A stretch of DNA of 64,000 bases from an uncultured Arenicella sp. (GCA_947499305.1 CANMNN010000014.1:1-64000), one strand, 5' to 3'; positions 8,672-17,488 are shown, numbered from the stretch's first letter. Translations and numbers: made by a program. The notes: generated from the sequence alone by a model not told the origin.

Positions 8672-10300
8672 CTAGGTTCCGGAAAAACTAAAATCGGCAA
8701 ATTGCTCACGTAAACCGACTTTATGGATTTTGCCAGTTGCGGTATGCGGCAATTCATCTACGAACGCCACCTCATCTGGCATCCACCATTTAGCGATTTT
8801 CCCGTCCATAAACTCCAGTACCTGCTCGGCCGTTACTGGGTCTGTACCCGGCTGCCTAACTATAACCAGTAATGGGCGCTCATCCCATTTAGGATGTGCT
8901 ATACCGATAACTCCTGCTTCAGCAACGCCTTCGTGACCAACAGCACAGTTCTCTAGGTCGATTGACGAAATCCACTCTCCGCCAGATTTGATCACATCCT
9001 TAGTGCGATCAGTAATTGTCATATTACCATCAGGGTTGATGCTCGCCACATCCCCAGTATCGAACCATCCTTTGTCGTCTAGCGCTGTCTGATCATGTTT
9101 GAAGTAGCGCTCAACAACCCAAGGGCCACGCACTTTAAGCGCGCCGAAAGCCACTCCATCCCAAGGCTGCTCAACATCGTTTTCATCAACAATTTTCATA
9201 TCAACTCCAAAGACTGAGCGACCGGCCCTAACTCTAAGCTTGTCGTACTCTTCATCTGAATAATGTGATCGAGGGAATTTAGGCACGTTGAAGGTACCAA
9301 GTGGCGCCATTTCTGTCATACCCCAACCAGCAACAGTAATCACACCGAAACGCTCTTCAAATTCCTTCATTGTGCTCAATGGACATGCAGAGCCCCCAAC
9401 ACCAATCTTAGAAAGGCTTGGTACGTCTTTACCTGATTCTTTCAAGTAAGTAAGCAAGGCTAACCAAACTGTTGGAACGCCAACGGCGTAATTAACACCC
9501 TCTCCTTGAATAAGCCCTTGCAGCGCTGCGCCGTCACCCATTTTAGAGCCCGGGAAGACTATTTTAAAGCCTGCTAGTGCCGCTGAGTAAGGCATATTCC
9601 AAGCGTTCACATGAAACATGGGAACTACTGGCAATGCAACATCCTGAGCACTCAAGCCCATTCCATCGCCAAGGCAGCAAGCATAGGTTTGCAACACCAA
9701 GGCCCGATGAGAATATAAAACACCCTTCGGGTTACCAGTGGTACCTGATGTATAACAAAGTGAACAGGCCGCTTGTTCGCTTAGCTCCGGCCAATCAAAA
9801 TCTGAGCTCTCTTGTGCTAACAAGGTTTCGTAGCAATGCACATTATCTAGCTTGGTTTCTGGCATCGACTCGGGGCCTGCCATGACAATAATACCCTTAA
9901 TCGAGATTTGACTACTGATCGCTTCGATCAATGGCACAAACATTGGATCTACTAATAAGAATTGATCTTCAGCATGATTGATAATGTAGACCAGCTGCTC
10001 GGGAAACAGGCGCGGATTAATGGTATGACAAACCGCTCCACTACAAGCAATGCCATAGTAGGCTTCCATATGTCGATAATCATTCCAAGCCATAGTCCCC
10101 ACAGTTTGCCCATGCTCTAGACCGAGTCGTTGCAAGGCATGTGCTAATTGGCCCGCCCGATCGTAACATTCGGCCTGCGTATAAACGTGGCGAGGGTTAT
10201 CGTGGACGACTGAGACAATCTCGCTGTCTCCATTAATTTTTCGCCCATGACGCATGAGTGATGTGATCGTCAATTGATCATTCATCATCAGTCCTAACAT
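8672..10300 (-). CDS. medium/long-chain acyl-CoA synthetase, AlkK type
   Basis: An AMP-forming fatty-acid:CoA ligase (542 residues from the chosen start). Motifs in order: [17 protein letters not shown] (phosphate loop), [16 protein letters not shown] and the C-terminal catalytic lysine in [10 protein letters not shown]. The N-terminus [19 protein letters not shown] closely resembles AlkK-type medium-chain ligases. AGGAG sits 8 bases before the ATG at 10300, so I prefer this to the upstream ATG at 10339. It stands alone between terminators, with no beta-oxidation genes adjacent, so chain-length preference is inferred only from AlkK resemblance. Confidence 0.9.
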   Translation of the reverse strand: MLGLMMNDQLTITSLMRHGRKINGDSEIVSVVHDNPRHVYTQAECYDRAGQLAHALQRLGLEHGQTVGTMAWNDYRHMEAYYGIACSGAVCHTINPRLFPEQLVYIINHAEDQFLLVDPMFVPLIEAISSQISIKGIIVMAGPESMPETKLDNVHCYETLLAQESSDFDWPELSEQAACSLCYTSGTTGNPKGVLYSHRALVLQTYACCLGDGMGLSAQDVALPVVPMFHVNAWNMPYSAALAGFKIVFPGSKMGDGAALQGLIQGEGVNYAVGVPTVWLALLTYLKESGKDVPSLSKIGVGGSACPLSTMKEFEERFGVITVAGWGMTEMAPLGTFNVPKFPRSHYSDEEYDKLRVRAGRSVFGVDMKIVDENDVEQPWDGVAFGALKVRGPWVVERYFKHDQTALDDKGWFDTGDVASINPDGNMTITDRTKDVIKSGGEWISSIDLENCAVGHEGVAEAGVIGIAHPKWDERPLLVIVRQPGTDPVTAEQVLEFMDGKIAKWWMPDEVAFVDELPHTATGKIHKVGLREQFADFSFSGT

Positions 10301-10473
10301 AGCTTTTGCTCCTAAACGTGGTGTGTCGTGTCTTGGCATGCCCTACTGGATGAGGCACACCTCTTAATTATTATTTTGAGGTTAACTTAAACATGCAATC
10401 GCCGAATTAGCAACCCAGACCTAGTCTAACCAATCGAGCGCAATAAAAAGTAAAAAGTCTTTAGCATATAAAA
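10301..10473. other. upstream region of the acyl-CoA ligase
   Basis: Together with the repeat and terminator this fills the gap to 10628. It is AT-rich and must hold the ligase promoter. GAGGCACACCTC (GAGG/CCTC arms) and a later TTGAGG are the only symmetric elements I see. Nothing looks coding. Confidence 0.5.
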
Positions 10474-10550
10474 AAGCCCTTAGCCCATAGAAGCCCTTAG
10501 CCCATAGAAGCCATTAGCCCGAGGAAGCCATTAGCCCGAGGAAGCATTTA
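10474..10550. repeat. 17-bp tandem repeat, four full copies
   Basis: Two identical copies of AAGCCCTTAGCCCATAG (10474-10490, 10491-10507) are followed by two identical copies of AAGCCATTAGCCCGAGG (10508-10524, 10525-10541) and a truncated fifth (AAGCATTTA). A degraded copy, AAGTCTTTAGCATATAA, is visible at 10455-10471. The AABB pattern suggests stepwise duplication. There is no dyad symmetry within the unit and no open frame through it. It lies between the terminator of the sigma-factor operon and the ligase promoter. Confidence 0.9.
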
Positions 10551-10552
10551 AC

Positions 10553-10589
10553 AAAAAAGCCCCGATACCTAAAAAGATATCGGGGCTTT
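10553..10589 (-). terminator. rho-independent terminator of the ECF sigma operon
   Basis: AAAGCCCCGATA (10556-10567) pairs with TATCGGGGCTTT (10578-10589). On the minus strand the stem is followed by six T. It lies 40 bases past the stop of the 10629-10997 gene. Confidence 0.9.
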
Positions 10590-10628
10590 CGGCTTACCCA
10601 AATGAGTGCTGTGTAGTTAGTCTAATTA

Positions 10629-10997
10629 CTATAAGCTGTTATCTTCAACGGCCCACCAAGCTACAACACCCGATATCGCAACCGCACCAACGGCGGCTAT
10701 AGCGAGTAGCGGTGACAACACAATAGACTCAGGCATCGCAAACGAAAGTGACTCAACGCCAGAATCGCGTGTAATAAAAAAGTAGGCTAATACGATACCC
10801 ATTATCGCGCCGATCAAATCAAATGATAAACCTTTCTTGGCGCTAGCCTTAGTCGCCACCAAATTAATACTTGGCAGGCTATTCATGAGCACCTTAGTGA
10901 AATTGTCGTCCATCAAGTTAGGTTGAGAGTCGCGCGCAGCGGCAAACAAACTCGCTAGAGGGTCAAATTCATCAGTATGTGGAGTCTTTGTATTCAT
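10629..10997 (-). CDS. small two-helix membrane protein, putative anti-sigma factor
   Basis: A 122-residue protein with a soluble N-terminal half (residues 1-55) and two membrane helices at about 58-74 and 92-113. No family is recognised. It follows the ECF sigma gene by 4 bases, the usual place for a cognate anti-sigma factor, and a cytoplasmic N-terminal segment anchored in the membrane fits that role. The assignment is inferred from position and topology; no zinc-binding HxxxCxxC motif is present. The frame is open to 11042, inside the sigma gene, but MNTKTPHTDEF at 10997 is the sensible start. Confidence 0.7.
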   Translation of the reverse strand: MNTKTPHTDEFDPLASLFAAARDSQPNLMDDNFTKVLMNSLPSINLVATKASAKKGLSFDLIGAIMGIVLAYFFITRDSGVESLSFAMPESIVLSPLLAIAAVGAVAISGVVAWWAVEDNSL

Positions 10998-11001
10998 AAT
11001 A

Positions 11002-11568
11002 TTAATCTCGCCACGCTTGCAAACCATCTTGTAAGACCACACGGCCTCGATTGATATGCGTTTTAACAGTTCCCAGTGGAATGCCCATAATATCGGCTAT
11101 TTCTTGCTGGGTATTTTGACGATGTAGAAATAAGTGTAGCACAGAGCGCCGCTCTGGGTCTAAAGTGGCAAGCAATTTAGCCACTTTTTGATGCACTTCA
11201 GATTCTTCATCGTGTTCGGGTGCTTGCTCAAGCTGATTACCCAGCAAAGGCTGTTCGTCTAAAGACTGGGTATCGAGTGCTTTTTTGCGCACGTGTTGTA
11301 AAAAGACGTTGTAACCAATTCGGTAAAGCCAACTGGAGAACTTGGCTTGTTGACGAAACTTGGCTAGCTCCTTAAACGCCTGAATAAAAGTATCTTGGGC
11401 AAGGTCATCGGCTAATGACTCGTTCCAATCGGTTAATTGGCGCAATGAATAGCGCAAGTTCGATTGATGCCTGTTTACCAATTCAGCAAACGCCAACTGA
11501 TCGTTCTTGCTTACCGCAAGCTCGACCAACTGGGCTTCGTCTAATTGAGTGAAATCCTGTCTTTTCAC
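11002..11568 (-). CDS. RNA polymerase sigma factor, ECF family
   Basis: A 188-residue extracytoplasmic-function sigma factor. Region 2 (residues about 24-95) contains DDLAQDTFIQAFKELAKFRQQAKFSSWLYRIGYN, shown here only as the family pattern DLAQDTFIQ and FSSWLYRI. Region 4 contains LHRQNTQQEIADIMGIPLGT followed by VKTHINRGR, the -35-reading helix-turn-helix. It sits between the DUF6249-like gene (40 bases upstream) and the putative anti-sigma gene (4 bases downstream). The promoter it reads is unknown. Confidence 0.92.
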   Translation of the reverse strand: MKRQDFTQLDEAQLVELAVSKNDQLAFAELVNRHQSNLRYSLRQLTDWNESLADDLAQDTFIQAFKELAKFRQQAKFSSWLYRIGYNVFLQHVRKKALDTQSLDEQPLLGNQLEQAPEHDEESEVHQKVAKLLATLDPERRSVLHLFLHRQNTQQEIADIMGIPLGTVKTHINRGRVVLQDGLQAWRD

Positions 11569-11608
11569 GGTATTTATCTGCTTCTATATTGTGGGCTAAT
11601 AAATACGC

Positions 11609-12322
11609 TTATGAGTTAGATTCAGGTTTTTGTTCAACTTTTCTTTCAACTAGGAACCAGAATACTAGCCTGGCAATACCTAGAAACATCGGAATTAGGC
11701 CAAAACCGGCAGCTTCATCTCCGCCTGATGCACTAAGCGCGGCGACGATACCAATACCGACTGCTGTTAAGGTTAAGCCGCTCTTAAGAGAACTCGCTGA
11801 GCCGCCATTATCGAGGCCGGTCATCACATGCTCTGGAATATCTCGGTCGCTCTTAATATAAAGGTCTACTAATTCCATTTTCTGACGACGCTTACGATGC
11901 CCAGCAACCAAAAGCGCGATCAATAAAAACAGAGGCATACCGAATATTAGTAGTACCGCTGGCACAGCGATAAAAACGATACCAATTGGAAAGTTATCTA
12001 CGCCGGGGTCGAACGTGAAACCGTCATCGAGCTTTTCAACTAAGCGTTGTTTTTCATCGTCACTTAGAGCGTTCAGCTCAGTTTCTAATTCGCGGCCCAA
12101 TTCAGGGTCGAACTCGCCCATAAGGTCTGTGACTTTGCGTATTTTCTGGTCAGCGCTAATCTCTTCATCGAAATCAATATTTACCTTTACACCGCCTTCA
12201 GACAGTTCTTTTACGTTTAGAACGTTTTCTGAGGTATCGTTAACAGTGTCAGCATCCTGAGCAAAACTAGGTGTGCTTAAGCCGATGGCCAGTAGCGAGC
12301 ATAATATTAGTAAGTTTTTCAT
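11609..12322 (-). CDS. DUF6249-like membrane protein with signal peptide
   Basis: A 237-residue protein with an N-terminal signal peptide (MKNLLILCSLLAIGLSTPSFA), an acidic periplasmic segment (about 23-105), a membrane helix (about 112-137), the basic motif AGHRKRRQKMELVDLYIKSD, and two more helices (about 170-190 and 200-220). The helix followed by RKRRQK and a short amphipathic stretch resembles the DUF6249 domain often encoded beside ECF sigma genes; this is from memory. It is first in the operon with the sigma factor, preceded by GGAG at good spacing. It may sense or transmit the envelope signal, which is inference. Confidence 0.75.
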   Translation of the reverse strand: MKNLLILCSLLAIGLSTPSFAQDADTVNDTSENVLNVKELSEGGVKVNIDFDEEISADQKIRKVTDLMGEFDPELGRELETELNALSDDEKQRLVEKLDDGFTFDPGVDNFPIGIVFIAVPAVLLIFGMPLFLLIALLVAGHRKRRQKMELVDLYIKSDRDIPEHVMTGLDNGGSASSLKSGLTLTAVGIGIVAALSASGGDEAAGFGLIPMFLGIARLVFWFLVERKVEQKPESNS

Positions 12323-12462
12323 AGTGTTTCTCCAGTGTTAATCGAGCGTCGTTAATGACGTTCTCATAAGCTTAGATGCGGCCTTTCGAATTTCGGATTC
12401 AAATAAATCAAAAAAAAAGAACCTTATTAAGTTTTAGCATTTAATCATGAACAATCAACTGC

Positions 12463-13251
12463 TTACAGCATTATTTCAGCTCGCATAAACAAGCTCGCCC
12501 TACCTCTTAGCGTCACGCGGGCGCCGTTTAGCTCACAAGACACTTCTCCACCTCGTTGCGACACCTGTTTGGCGTGGAATTCAGATCGCTGTAACTGCTG
12601 CGCCCACATAGGCACAAGCTGAGTAAATGCCGACCCAGTTACGGGGTCTTCATTGATTCCAAGGTTCGGATAAAAACATCGGTTAACAAAATCATACTCG
12701 CTGGATTCTGCGGTAATGATCACGCCGCGGGCATCAATTTGACTAAGTAGGCTAACGTTGGGTTTTGCTTCATAGACAGCTTGCTCTGAAGCTAGCTGTA
12801 CAATAAGATCTCCTCCGATATAGCATTCTCGAACGTCTATATCGTTTAGCCCTAAAGCCTTATGCACACCGATAGGAGGATCACAAGGCGAGACGGGTTC
12901 GTTAGGAAAATCCATTTCAATAAAGTCGCTGTTCTGGCGAACGATCAAAGGGCCACTACGCGAATCAAAAGTAATCGAATCACGGTCAAAGCCCAACTCC
13001 TTAAACATGATAAATGCGCTCGCTAAAGTAGCATGGCCACATAAATCAACTTCAGTCTTTGGAGTAAACCAGCGGATTCGAAAATTCTCACCTTCTTTGA
13101 CAATGAATGCCGTTTCGGCGAGGTTGTTCTCAGCCGCAATTTCCTGCATTAAGTCATCACTCAACCATTCTTTCAATGGGCAAACAGCCGCAGGGTTGCC
13201 CTCAAAGACCCTGTTCGCAAACGCGTCGACCTGATACTGCTGAAGTTTCAT
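12463..13251 (-). CDS. PhzF-family isomerase
   Basis: A 262-residue protein of the PhzF (phenazine biosynthesis-like/diaminopimelate epimerase fold) family. The N-terminus QYQVDAFANRVFEGNPAAVC and the active-site glutamate in NNLAETAFI are typical, as are LCGHATLASA and the late DPVTGSA. Family members catalyse isomerisations of small metabolites; the substrate here is unknown and there are no phenazine genes nearby. It is slightly shorter than most (usually 270-300). It appears to be transcribed alone. Confidence 0.9.
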   Translation of the reverse strand: MKLQQYQVDAFANRVFEGNPAAVCPLKEWLSDDLMQEIAAENNLAETAFIVKEGENFRIRWFTPKTEVDLCGHATLASAFIMFKELGFDRDSITFDSRSGPLIVRQNSDFIEMDFPNEPVSPCDPPIGVHKALGLNDIDVRECYIGGDLIVQLASEQAVYEAKPNVSLLSQIDARGVIITAESSEYDFVNRCFYPNLGINEDPVTGSAFTQLVPMWAQQLQRSEFHAKQVSQRGGEVSCELNGARVTLRGRASLFMRAEIML

Positions 13252-13304
13252 TGTTGATACTCTTGTCTAGTAGCTAAATATCACTTGAGTATAGGCAATG
13301 GTCA

Positions 13305-13354
13305 CAAAAAAGGCTCGCAAAAACGAGTGCGGTTACACTGATTGCTGCGAGCCT
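13305..13354 (-). terminator. terminator downstream of the LeuB-family gene
   Basis: AGGCTCGCA (13311-13319) pairs perfectly with TGCGAGCCT (13346-13354) over a 26-base loop. On the minus strand it is followed by six T. An extra inverted repeat, CGCTAACG/CGTTAGCG (13379-13386/13399-13406), straddles the stop codon just upstream. Confidence 0.8.
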
Positions 13355-13393
13355 AAATGTGTTTGTTAGCAGAAGTGTCGCTAACGAGAACGA

Positions 13394-14497
13394 CTATCCG
13401 TTAGCGAGCAAATGCTCAACAACTTTATCACCGAAATCATCGGTTGACAGCATGGTGACACCGCTGCCAGGCTTAGATAGGTCTGAGGTTGAGTAACCAT
13501 CGGCGAAAACGCTTTGCATCGCGTCCCATACGTTGCGCGCTTCGTCTACCATTCCAAAGCTGTACTCCAGCATCATTGCCATTGAGCCAATCATTGAGTA
13601 CGGGTTAGCGATCTTCTTACCGGCAATATCCGGTGCCGAACCATGTGAGGGCTCGTAATACGCTTTGCCATTCGGGCCAAGACACGCCGAAGGCATTAAA
13701 CCCAGAGAACCTAAAATACCGCCCCCTTGGTCACTCAGGATGTCACCAAACATGTTCTCCATCACCATCACATCAAACTGAGCTGGATTTAGGCACAACG
13801 CGGTTGCTGCGGCATCTACCAGGTTATGAATCACTGTGACGTCAGGATATTCTTCGGCCACTTCATCAAGGACCTCATTCCACAAGACGCTTGACTTCAA
13901 TACGTTGCTTTTATGGATATTGTGCAGCACTTTCTTACGGCTTTGGGCTAACTTAAAACCTTCGTGCAAAATATTGCGAATTTGGTCTTCGTCATACTCC
14001 AGCATTTCACGAACAAAACGTTTTCCGTTTTCATCTGTACCTGTTTGCTTCTCACCAAAATACAAACCACCAACTAACTCTCGGACCATTATCATATCGA
14101 TTCCATCGCCAATTACTTCAGGCTTTAATGGAGAGAAATGCGAAAGGGCTTTTGGCAAATATACAGGACGAAAATTTGCGAACGTATTTAAACGACGGCG
14201 CAGTGGCAATAGCGCACCTCGTTCAGGTTGCTCATCGATGGGGATCTGCTTTGATTCTTCATGGTTAAGGCCAATTGGCCCCTTAACCACCGCATCTGCA
14301 ACATCAACTAAATCTTGAGTTTCTTGCGGGAAGGAGCTGCCATGACTAAACCAAGCGCCAGCTCCAAAGGGTGCTTCAACTAAATCAAACTCTACGTCGT
14401 TACGAGCTTCGATCACTTTGAGCACTTTAATGCCCTCTTGCATAATTTCAGGGCCAATTCCGTCGCCGGCCAAGATGGCTATTTTATATTTAGTCAC
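13394..14497 (-). CDS. leuB: 3-isopropylmalate dehydrogenase family (LeuB-like)
   Basis: An NAD-dependent beta-decarboxylating dehydrogenase, 367 residues. GDGIGPEIM, the substrate-binding region PERGALLPLRRRL, RELVGGLYFGE, the catalytic lysine segment IHKSNVL and EPSHGSAPDIAGKKIANP all match LeuB. ALLPLR rather than an IDH-type segment favours isopropylmalate. One deviation: LeuB usually has VDNA after the second catalytic aspartate, whereas this protein has VDAA. No leuA, leuC or leuD is adjacent, so a related 2-hydroxyacid substrate is possible. Single gene with its own terminator. Confidence 0.8.
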   Translation of the reverse strand: MTKYKIAILAGDGIGPEIMQEGIKVLKVIEARNDVEFDLVEAPFGAGAWFSHGSSFPQETQDLVDVADAVVKGPIGLNHEESKQIPIDEQPERGALLPLRRRLNTFANFRPVYLPKALSHFSPLKPEVIGDGIDMIMVRELVGGLYFGEKQTGTDENGKRFVREMLEYDEDQIRNILHEGFKLAQSRKKVLHNIHKSNVLKSSVLWNEVLDEVAEEYPDVTVIHNLVDAAATALCLNPAQFDVMVMENMFGDILSDQGGGILGSLGLMPSACLGPNGKAYYEPSHGSAPDIAGKKIANPYSMIGSMAMMLEYSFGMVDEARNVWDAMQSVFADGYSTSDLSKPGSGVTMLSTDDFGDKVVEHLLANG

Positions 14498-14575
14498 GGG
14501 GATACTATATTTTGGTTTAAATCGCGCTGAATTCTAGCCGATTTCGGCCATCGGGCGAAGCCATTCCTACAACAT

Positions 14576-15409
14576 TTATTCCAGCAGTAGACTTAAAACA
14601 CCTGCAAGAGGTCTGGGTGGTTCCTTAAAAGGCCCGCAACCGCACAAGTCCCTTTGTTCTTCATCTCTCGAGGTATCGCATACGCTCTCTGAGTTCGGGT
14701 TTGTGTAGGGAGAGCCTGACGGGTTCAGACGGTTCACAATGCCTCGAATACCCGCCAACTGAGCATTATCCCCGGGAAACGACGACAACCAAGCCAAATC
14801 AGTTGGGTATATCGCTCGGTAAATTGATGCCGCAGCTATGTACTCACCAGTCGGCGTTGGATGTATTAAATCAGGCAAGTAAAGACTATTAAATAGACTG
14901 AGGTTAGTATTTCTCACTTCACGCCATGCGTCACCGATGCGAATAACCGGTACATTGAGCCTAGAACCGATATCGAGATAGGCATTAGAAACAATGTTCT
15001 GATCAAATAAGAAACCATTCAGATTGCCATCGCGCCCTCTGGCCCACGTTTGAAACAGCATTGGTTGAGCGCCAGACTCTCGAGCCATCTCGGTCAATCG
15101 GGTCACTTCAAACTCGAACGACTGTCGTGCATTGAGCGTTCTCATACTATGATCTTGCATGACCACGTAATCAAATCGCTGACATTGAACCGCTTTCAAC
15201 GTTTCTACTCGCGAAGAATGACCTTGCAAGGTTATGCCGCCAACAAATTCAAATTGAAATTGATGTGGCCCAAGCGGTGAAATTGTTTCAAAACGCTTTA
15301 CCGTGGCCATGGTAAAGCCCGTGAAACTATTACCAATAAACAGCACCCTAGCCGCGTTTGCGTGACCGATAGAAGAAATCAATATTAAGGTTAAAATGGC
15401 AAACTTCAT
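14576..15409 (-). CDS. secreted SGNH-hydrolase-like protein
   Basis: A 277-residue exported protein with a signal peptide (MKFAILTLILISSIGHANAA). FIGNSFTGF right after cleavage provides the GNS block. VVMQDHSM and the C-terminal DLIHPTPTGEYIAAA (Asp and His of the catalytic triad) complete an SGNH/GDSL-like fold of the DUF4886 kind. Such enzymes are esterases or deacetylases of unknown natural substrate. The tail beyond residue 240 carries four cysteines and ends in a hydrophobic stretch (LAGVLSLLLE). Gene is isolated and the substrate is not predictable. Confidence 0.75.
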   Translation of the reverse strand: MKFAILTLILISSIGHANAARVLFIGNSFTGFTMATVKRFETISPLGPHQFQFEFVGGITLQGHSSRVETLKAVQCQRFDYVVMQDHSMRTLNARQSFEFEVTRLTEMARESGAQPMLFQTWARGRDGNLNGFLFDQNIVSNAYLDIGSRLNVPVIRIGDAWREVRNTNLSLFNSLYLPDLIHPTPTGEYIAAASIYRAIYPTDLAWLSSFPGDNAQLAGIRGIVNRLNPSGSPYTNPNSESVCDTSRDEEQRDLCGCGPFKEPPRPLAGVLSLLLE

Positions 15410-15720
15410 GAATTCCTACCAGAAACGGCTCATATTTTAGGGTTAATGCCCTATTTCGCCGCGGTTTATATTTCGCAACTTAGAGCGGCTTGACTTGGCT
15501 ACCTAAGAAGCAGTTTAATTAATCGTCGTGACTTAAGTCTCTTAGCATTTAGCTTGCGAGCTGGAAAATCTGTGCGTGCAAGCCTACCGTAACGATACTA
15601 TAAAGATCAATAACTTGCGGTCATTAATATCGGCTATTTCTCACCGAAGTCACAACTACCAAGATACCCTATACAAGTAATATCGAGCCTTGGCCTTCAT
15701 AATAAACCACGAGACATAAA
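15410..15720. other. 311-bp divergent intergenic region
   Basis: Separates the SGNH hydrolase and the metallo-beta-lactamase-fold gene and must contain both promoters. GACTTAAGTC (15530-15539) is a perfect 10-bp palindrome, and GCTTGC (15552-15557) can pair with GCAAGC (15578-15583). I cannot assign a regulator, and see no coding frame. Confidence 0.5.
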
Positions 15721-16626
15721 ATGTTGATAAACACTCTAAAGCAAGTTTCTAAAAAAACTGGCCTAAGCTTGGCACTCGCCGCCCTCTCTTCCACTGCGTT
15801 TGCTGATGATCATCACGCTAAAGATTCAAGTTTGAGCTTCAAAACGGAGAAAATAACCGACACCCTTTATATGCTGTCAGGTGAAGGCGGCTTTACTGGC
15901 GGCAACGTTGGCCTCAGCGTAGGCGAGGATGGTGTTGCCATGATCGATAATGGCGTTTCCAGCGTTATCGAAATACTAAAAGCTGAGATCGCCGAAGTAA
16001 CCGAGAAACCAGTTGATTATATGATCAACACCCATATCCACGGTGACCATATCGGCAACAATCACGCTTTTGGCAAAGATGGTGCCAAAATCGTCAGCCA
16101 TGAGAACTTGCGTGAGTCGCTCGTCAATAACGAGAAAAATAGTGGGCCCGCATCGTTTCCGGTACTAACCTTCAATGATCGTATGACCATCCATATCAAT
16201 GGTGACGCGGCTCATATTGTTCATTTCCAACAAGCACACACCGATGGCGACGCCGTGGTTTATTTCAAAAACGACAATGTGCTGCACACCGGCGATATTA
16301 TGTTCAATGGTTTGTTCCCTTTCATTGATGGTAGCAACGGCGGCAGCTTAGACGGCGTGATCAATGCACTGAAAGGCATTGCATCGATGACAGACGATAA
16401 ATCAAAAATCATTCCTGGCCACGGGCCGTTAGCGACTCGAGCTGACGTATTTGCAATAGTCGAAATGCTTGAAGGTGCTAAAGCCTCGGTTGGCGCATTA
16501 GTCAAAGAAGGCAAAAGCGACGAAGAGATTCTCAAAGCGAACCCCTTATCCAAATACGAGTCTTATAGTTGGGGGTTTATCACAACTGAAACAATGACCA
16601 AACAGGTATTGGCAGCATTTAGATAG
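15721..16626 (+). CDS. exported metallo-beta-lactamase-fold hydrolase
   Basis: A 301-residue metallo-hydrolase with a signal peptide ending near AFA-DDHHA. The metal site is complete: HIHGDHIGNNH (HxHxDH), AHTDGDAV with the bridging histidine region, HTGDIMF and IPGHGPLA. The overall pattern resembles cyclase/SoxH-like periplasmic metallohydrolases more than true beta-lactamases, so antibiotic hydrolysis should not be assumed. GAG precedes the ATG at normal spacing. It is a single gene that shares a bidirectional terminator with rraA. Substrate unknown. Confidence 0.88.
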   Translation: MLINTLKQVSKKTGLSLALAALSSTAFADDHHAKDSSLSFKTEKITDTLYMLSGEGGFTGGNVGLSVGEDGVAMIDNGVSSVIEILKAEIAEVTEKPVDYMINTHIHGDHIGNNHAFGKDGAKIVSHENLRESLVNNEKNSGPASFPVLTFNDRMTIHINGDAAHIVHFQQAHTDGDAVVYFKNDNVLHTGDIMFNGLFPFIDGSNGGSLDGVINALKGIASMTDDKSKIIPGHGPLATRADVFAIVEMLEGAKASVGALVKEGKSDEEILKANPLSKYESYSWGFITTETMTKQVLAAFR

Positions 16627-16649
16627 TCTACCCATTTGAATTAGTAAGT

Positions 16650-16687
16650 AAAAAAGCCGCTAAAGAGTTATCGATAGCGGCTTTTTT
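16650..16687. terminator. bidirectional terminator between the MBL-fold gene and rraA
   Basis: AAAAAGCCGCTA (16651-16662) is perfectly complementary to TAGCGGCTTTTT (16675-16686) with a 12-base loop. Runs of A and T on the two flanks allow termination from either side. Confidence 0.9.
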
Positions 16688-16714
16688 GATTCACGAATGA
16701 TTGATCAAATATAT

Positions 16715-17218
16715 CTAACTTAAGGCTAGTTCTGTATCACTAACAATGATCCCGTTGTTGTCACTATAGACCCAGTTACCATCACGAATTGTTTGGCCCG
16801 CGAAGGTTACGTCTACGTGCATGTCACCTAGCCCGCGTTTTTCAGTTTTCATTGGGTGAGTATTCAATGCCTTTACGCCTAGTTGGGTTACGGCAATCTC
16901 ATCACAGTCTCGAATACACCCATTGATAATCAATCCTGACCAGCCGTTTCGCGCGGCTTTTTCGGCCAGCATATCGCCGAGAATTGCTCGACGTAATGAC
17001 CCGCCGCCGTCCATCACGATAACCCGACCTTCTCCAGGCGTGCCAACTAACTGCTTAACCAAAGAGTTGTCTTCAAAGCATTTAATGGTTATTGCCTGAC
17101 CGTAAAAGCTATCTAAGGCGCCATAATTATTAAAAACTGCATCGAGCACTCTAACTGAGCCTCTAGCAATGTCGGCTTCATAGTCATCGCAAATATCGGG
17201 GGTAGAAATTTTGCTCAT
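16715..17218 (-). CDS. rraA: RraA, regulator of ribonuclease activity A
   Basis: RraA-fold protein (167 residues). It aligns well with E. coli Rra[32 protein letters not shown] and [10 protein letters not shown] are shared blocks. E. coli RraA binds RNase E and restrains mRNA decay. The same fold serves as hydroxymethyl-oxoglutarate aldolase elsewhere, and GCIRDCDEI retains the R-D pair those aldolases use, so an enzymatic role is possible. GGAG 6 bases before the ATG at 17218 fixes the start in preference to 17230. It follows the DUF5522 gene by about 45 bases and may be the end of the icmF transcript. Confidence 0.85.
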   Translation of the reverse strand: MSKISTPDICDDYEADIARGSVRVLDAVFNNYGALDSFYGQAITIKCFEDNSLVKQLVGTPGEGRVIVMDGGGSLRRAILGDMLAEKAARNGWSGLIINGCIRDCDEIAVTQLGVKALNTHPMKTEKRGLGDMHVDVTFAGQTIRDGNWVYSDNNGIIVSDTELALS

Positions 17219-17263
17219 TAAAAGCTCCATTGTTAAATGTTGGTAGACCTAAAGAAAAAGCGC

Positions 17264-17449
17264 TTACTTTCTTACGTTAATGTGCTCAAACGGACAATGT
17301 CGACAGGCGTTACCGCAACAACGCCCGCGCGCTAGGTGATAAGCCTCGGTAAAAACCATAAAGCCGTTTTCCATATAATAGTGAACATTCTCTTTTAGTT
17401 CAGGGATAGGCCAGGTTTTTGCTTGAGCGATTTGAGCGTCGTTAGTCAT
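17264..17449 (-). CDS. DUF5522 small cysteine-rich protein
   Basis: A 61-residue protein with the conserved block YYMENGFMVFTEAYHLARG followed by CCGNACRHCPF. That arrangement is the DUF5522 signature. The four-cysteine CC-x4-HxC pattern suggests bound metal (zinc or iron-sulfur), but no function is established to my knowledge. It starts 39 bases after icmF, on the same strand, and precedes rraA. Confidence 0.85.
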   Translation of the reverse strand: MTNDAQIAQAKTWPIPELKENVHYYMENGFMVFTEAYHLARGRCCGNACRHCPFEHINVRK

Positions 17450-17488
17450 GAGTGCTAAATAAGTGTTCTAGGTAGAGCGCAGTCTAAA

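Noticed and set aside
10474-10550. CRISPR-like array
   Set aside because: The 17-bp units are directly contiguous with no spacers and there are no cas genes.
10998-11042. 15-codon N-terminal extension of the putative anti-sigma protein into the sigma gene
   Set aside because: The extension overlaps conserved sigma region 4 in another frame, and the ATG at 10997 sits 4 bases after the sigma stop.
15721-16626. Beta-lactamase resistance gene
   Set aside because: The metal site is shared by many hydrolases and the sequence lacks features specific to class B lactamases; the context gives no resistance signal.
16715-17218. Naming the RraA-fold protein as a hydroxymethyl-oxoglutarate aldolase
   Set aside because: Blocks such as ITIKCFEDN and [10 protein letters not shown] follow E. 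coli RraA more closely, and there are no aromatic-catabolism genes nearby. The R-D pair keeps the option open.
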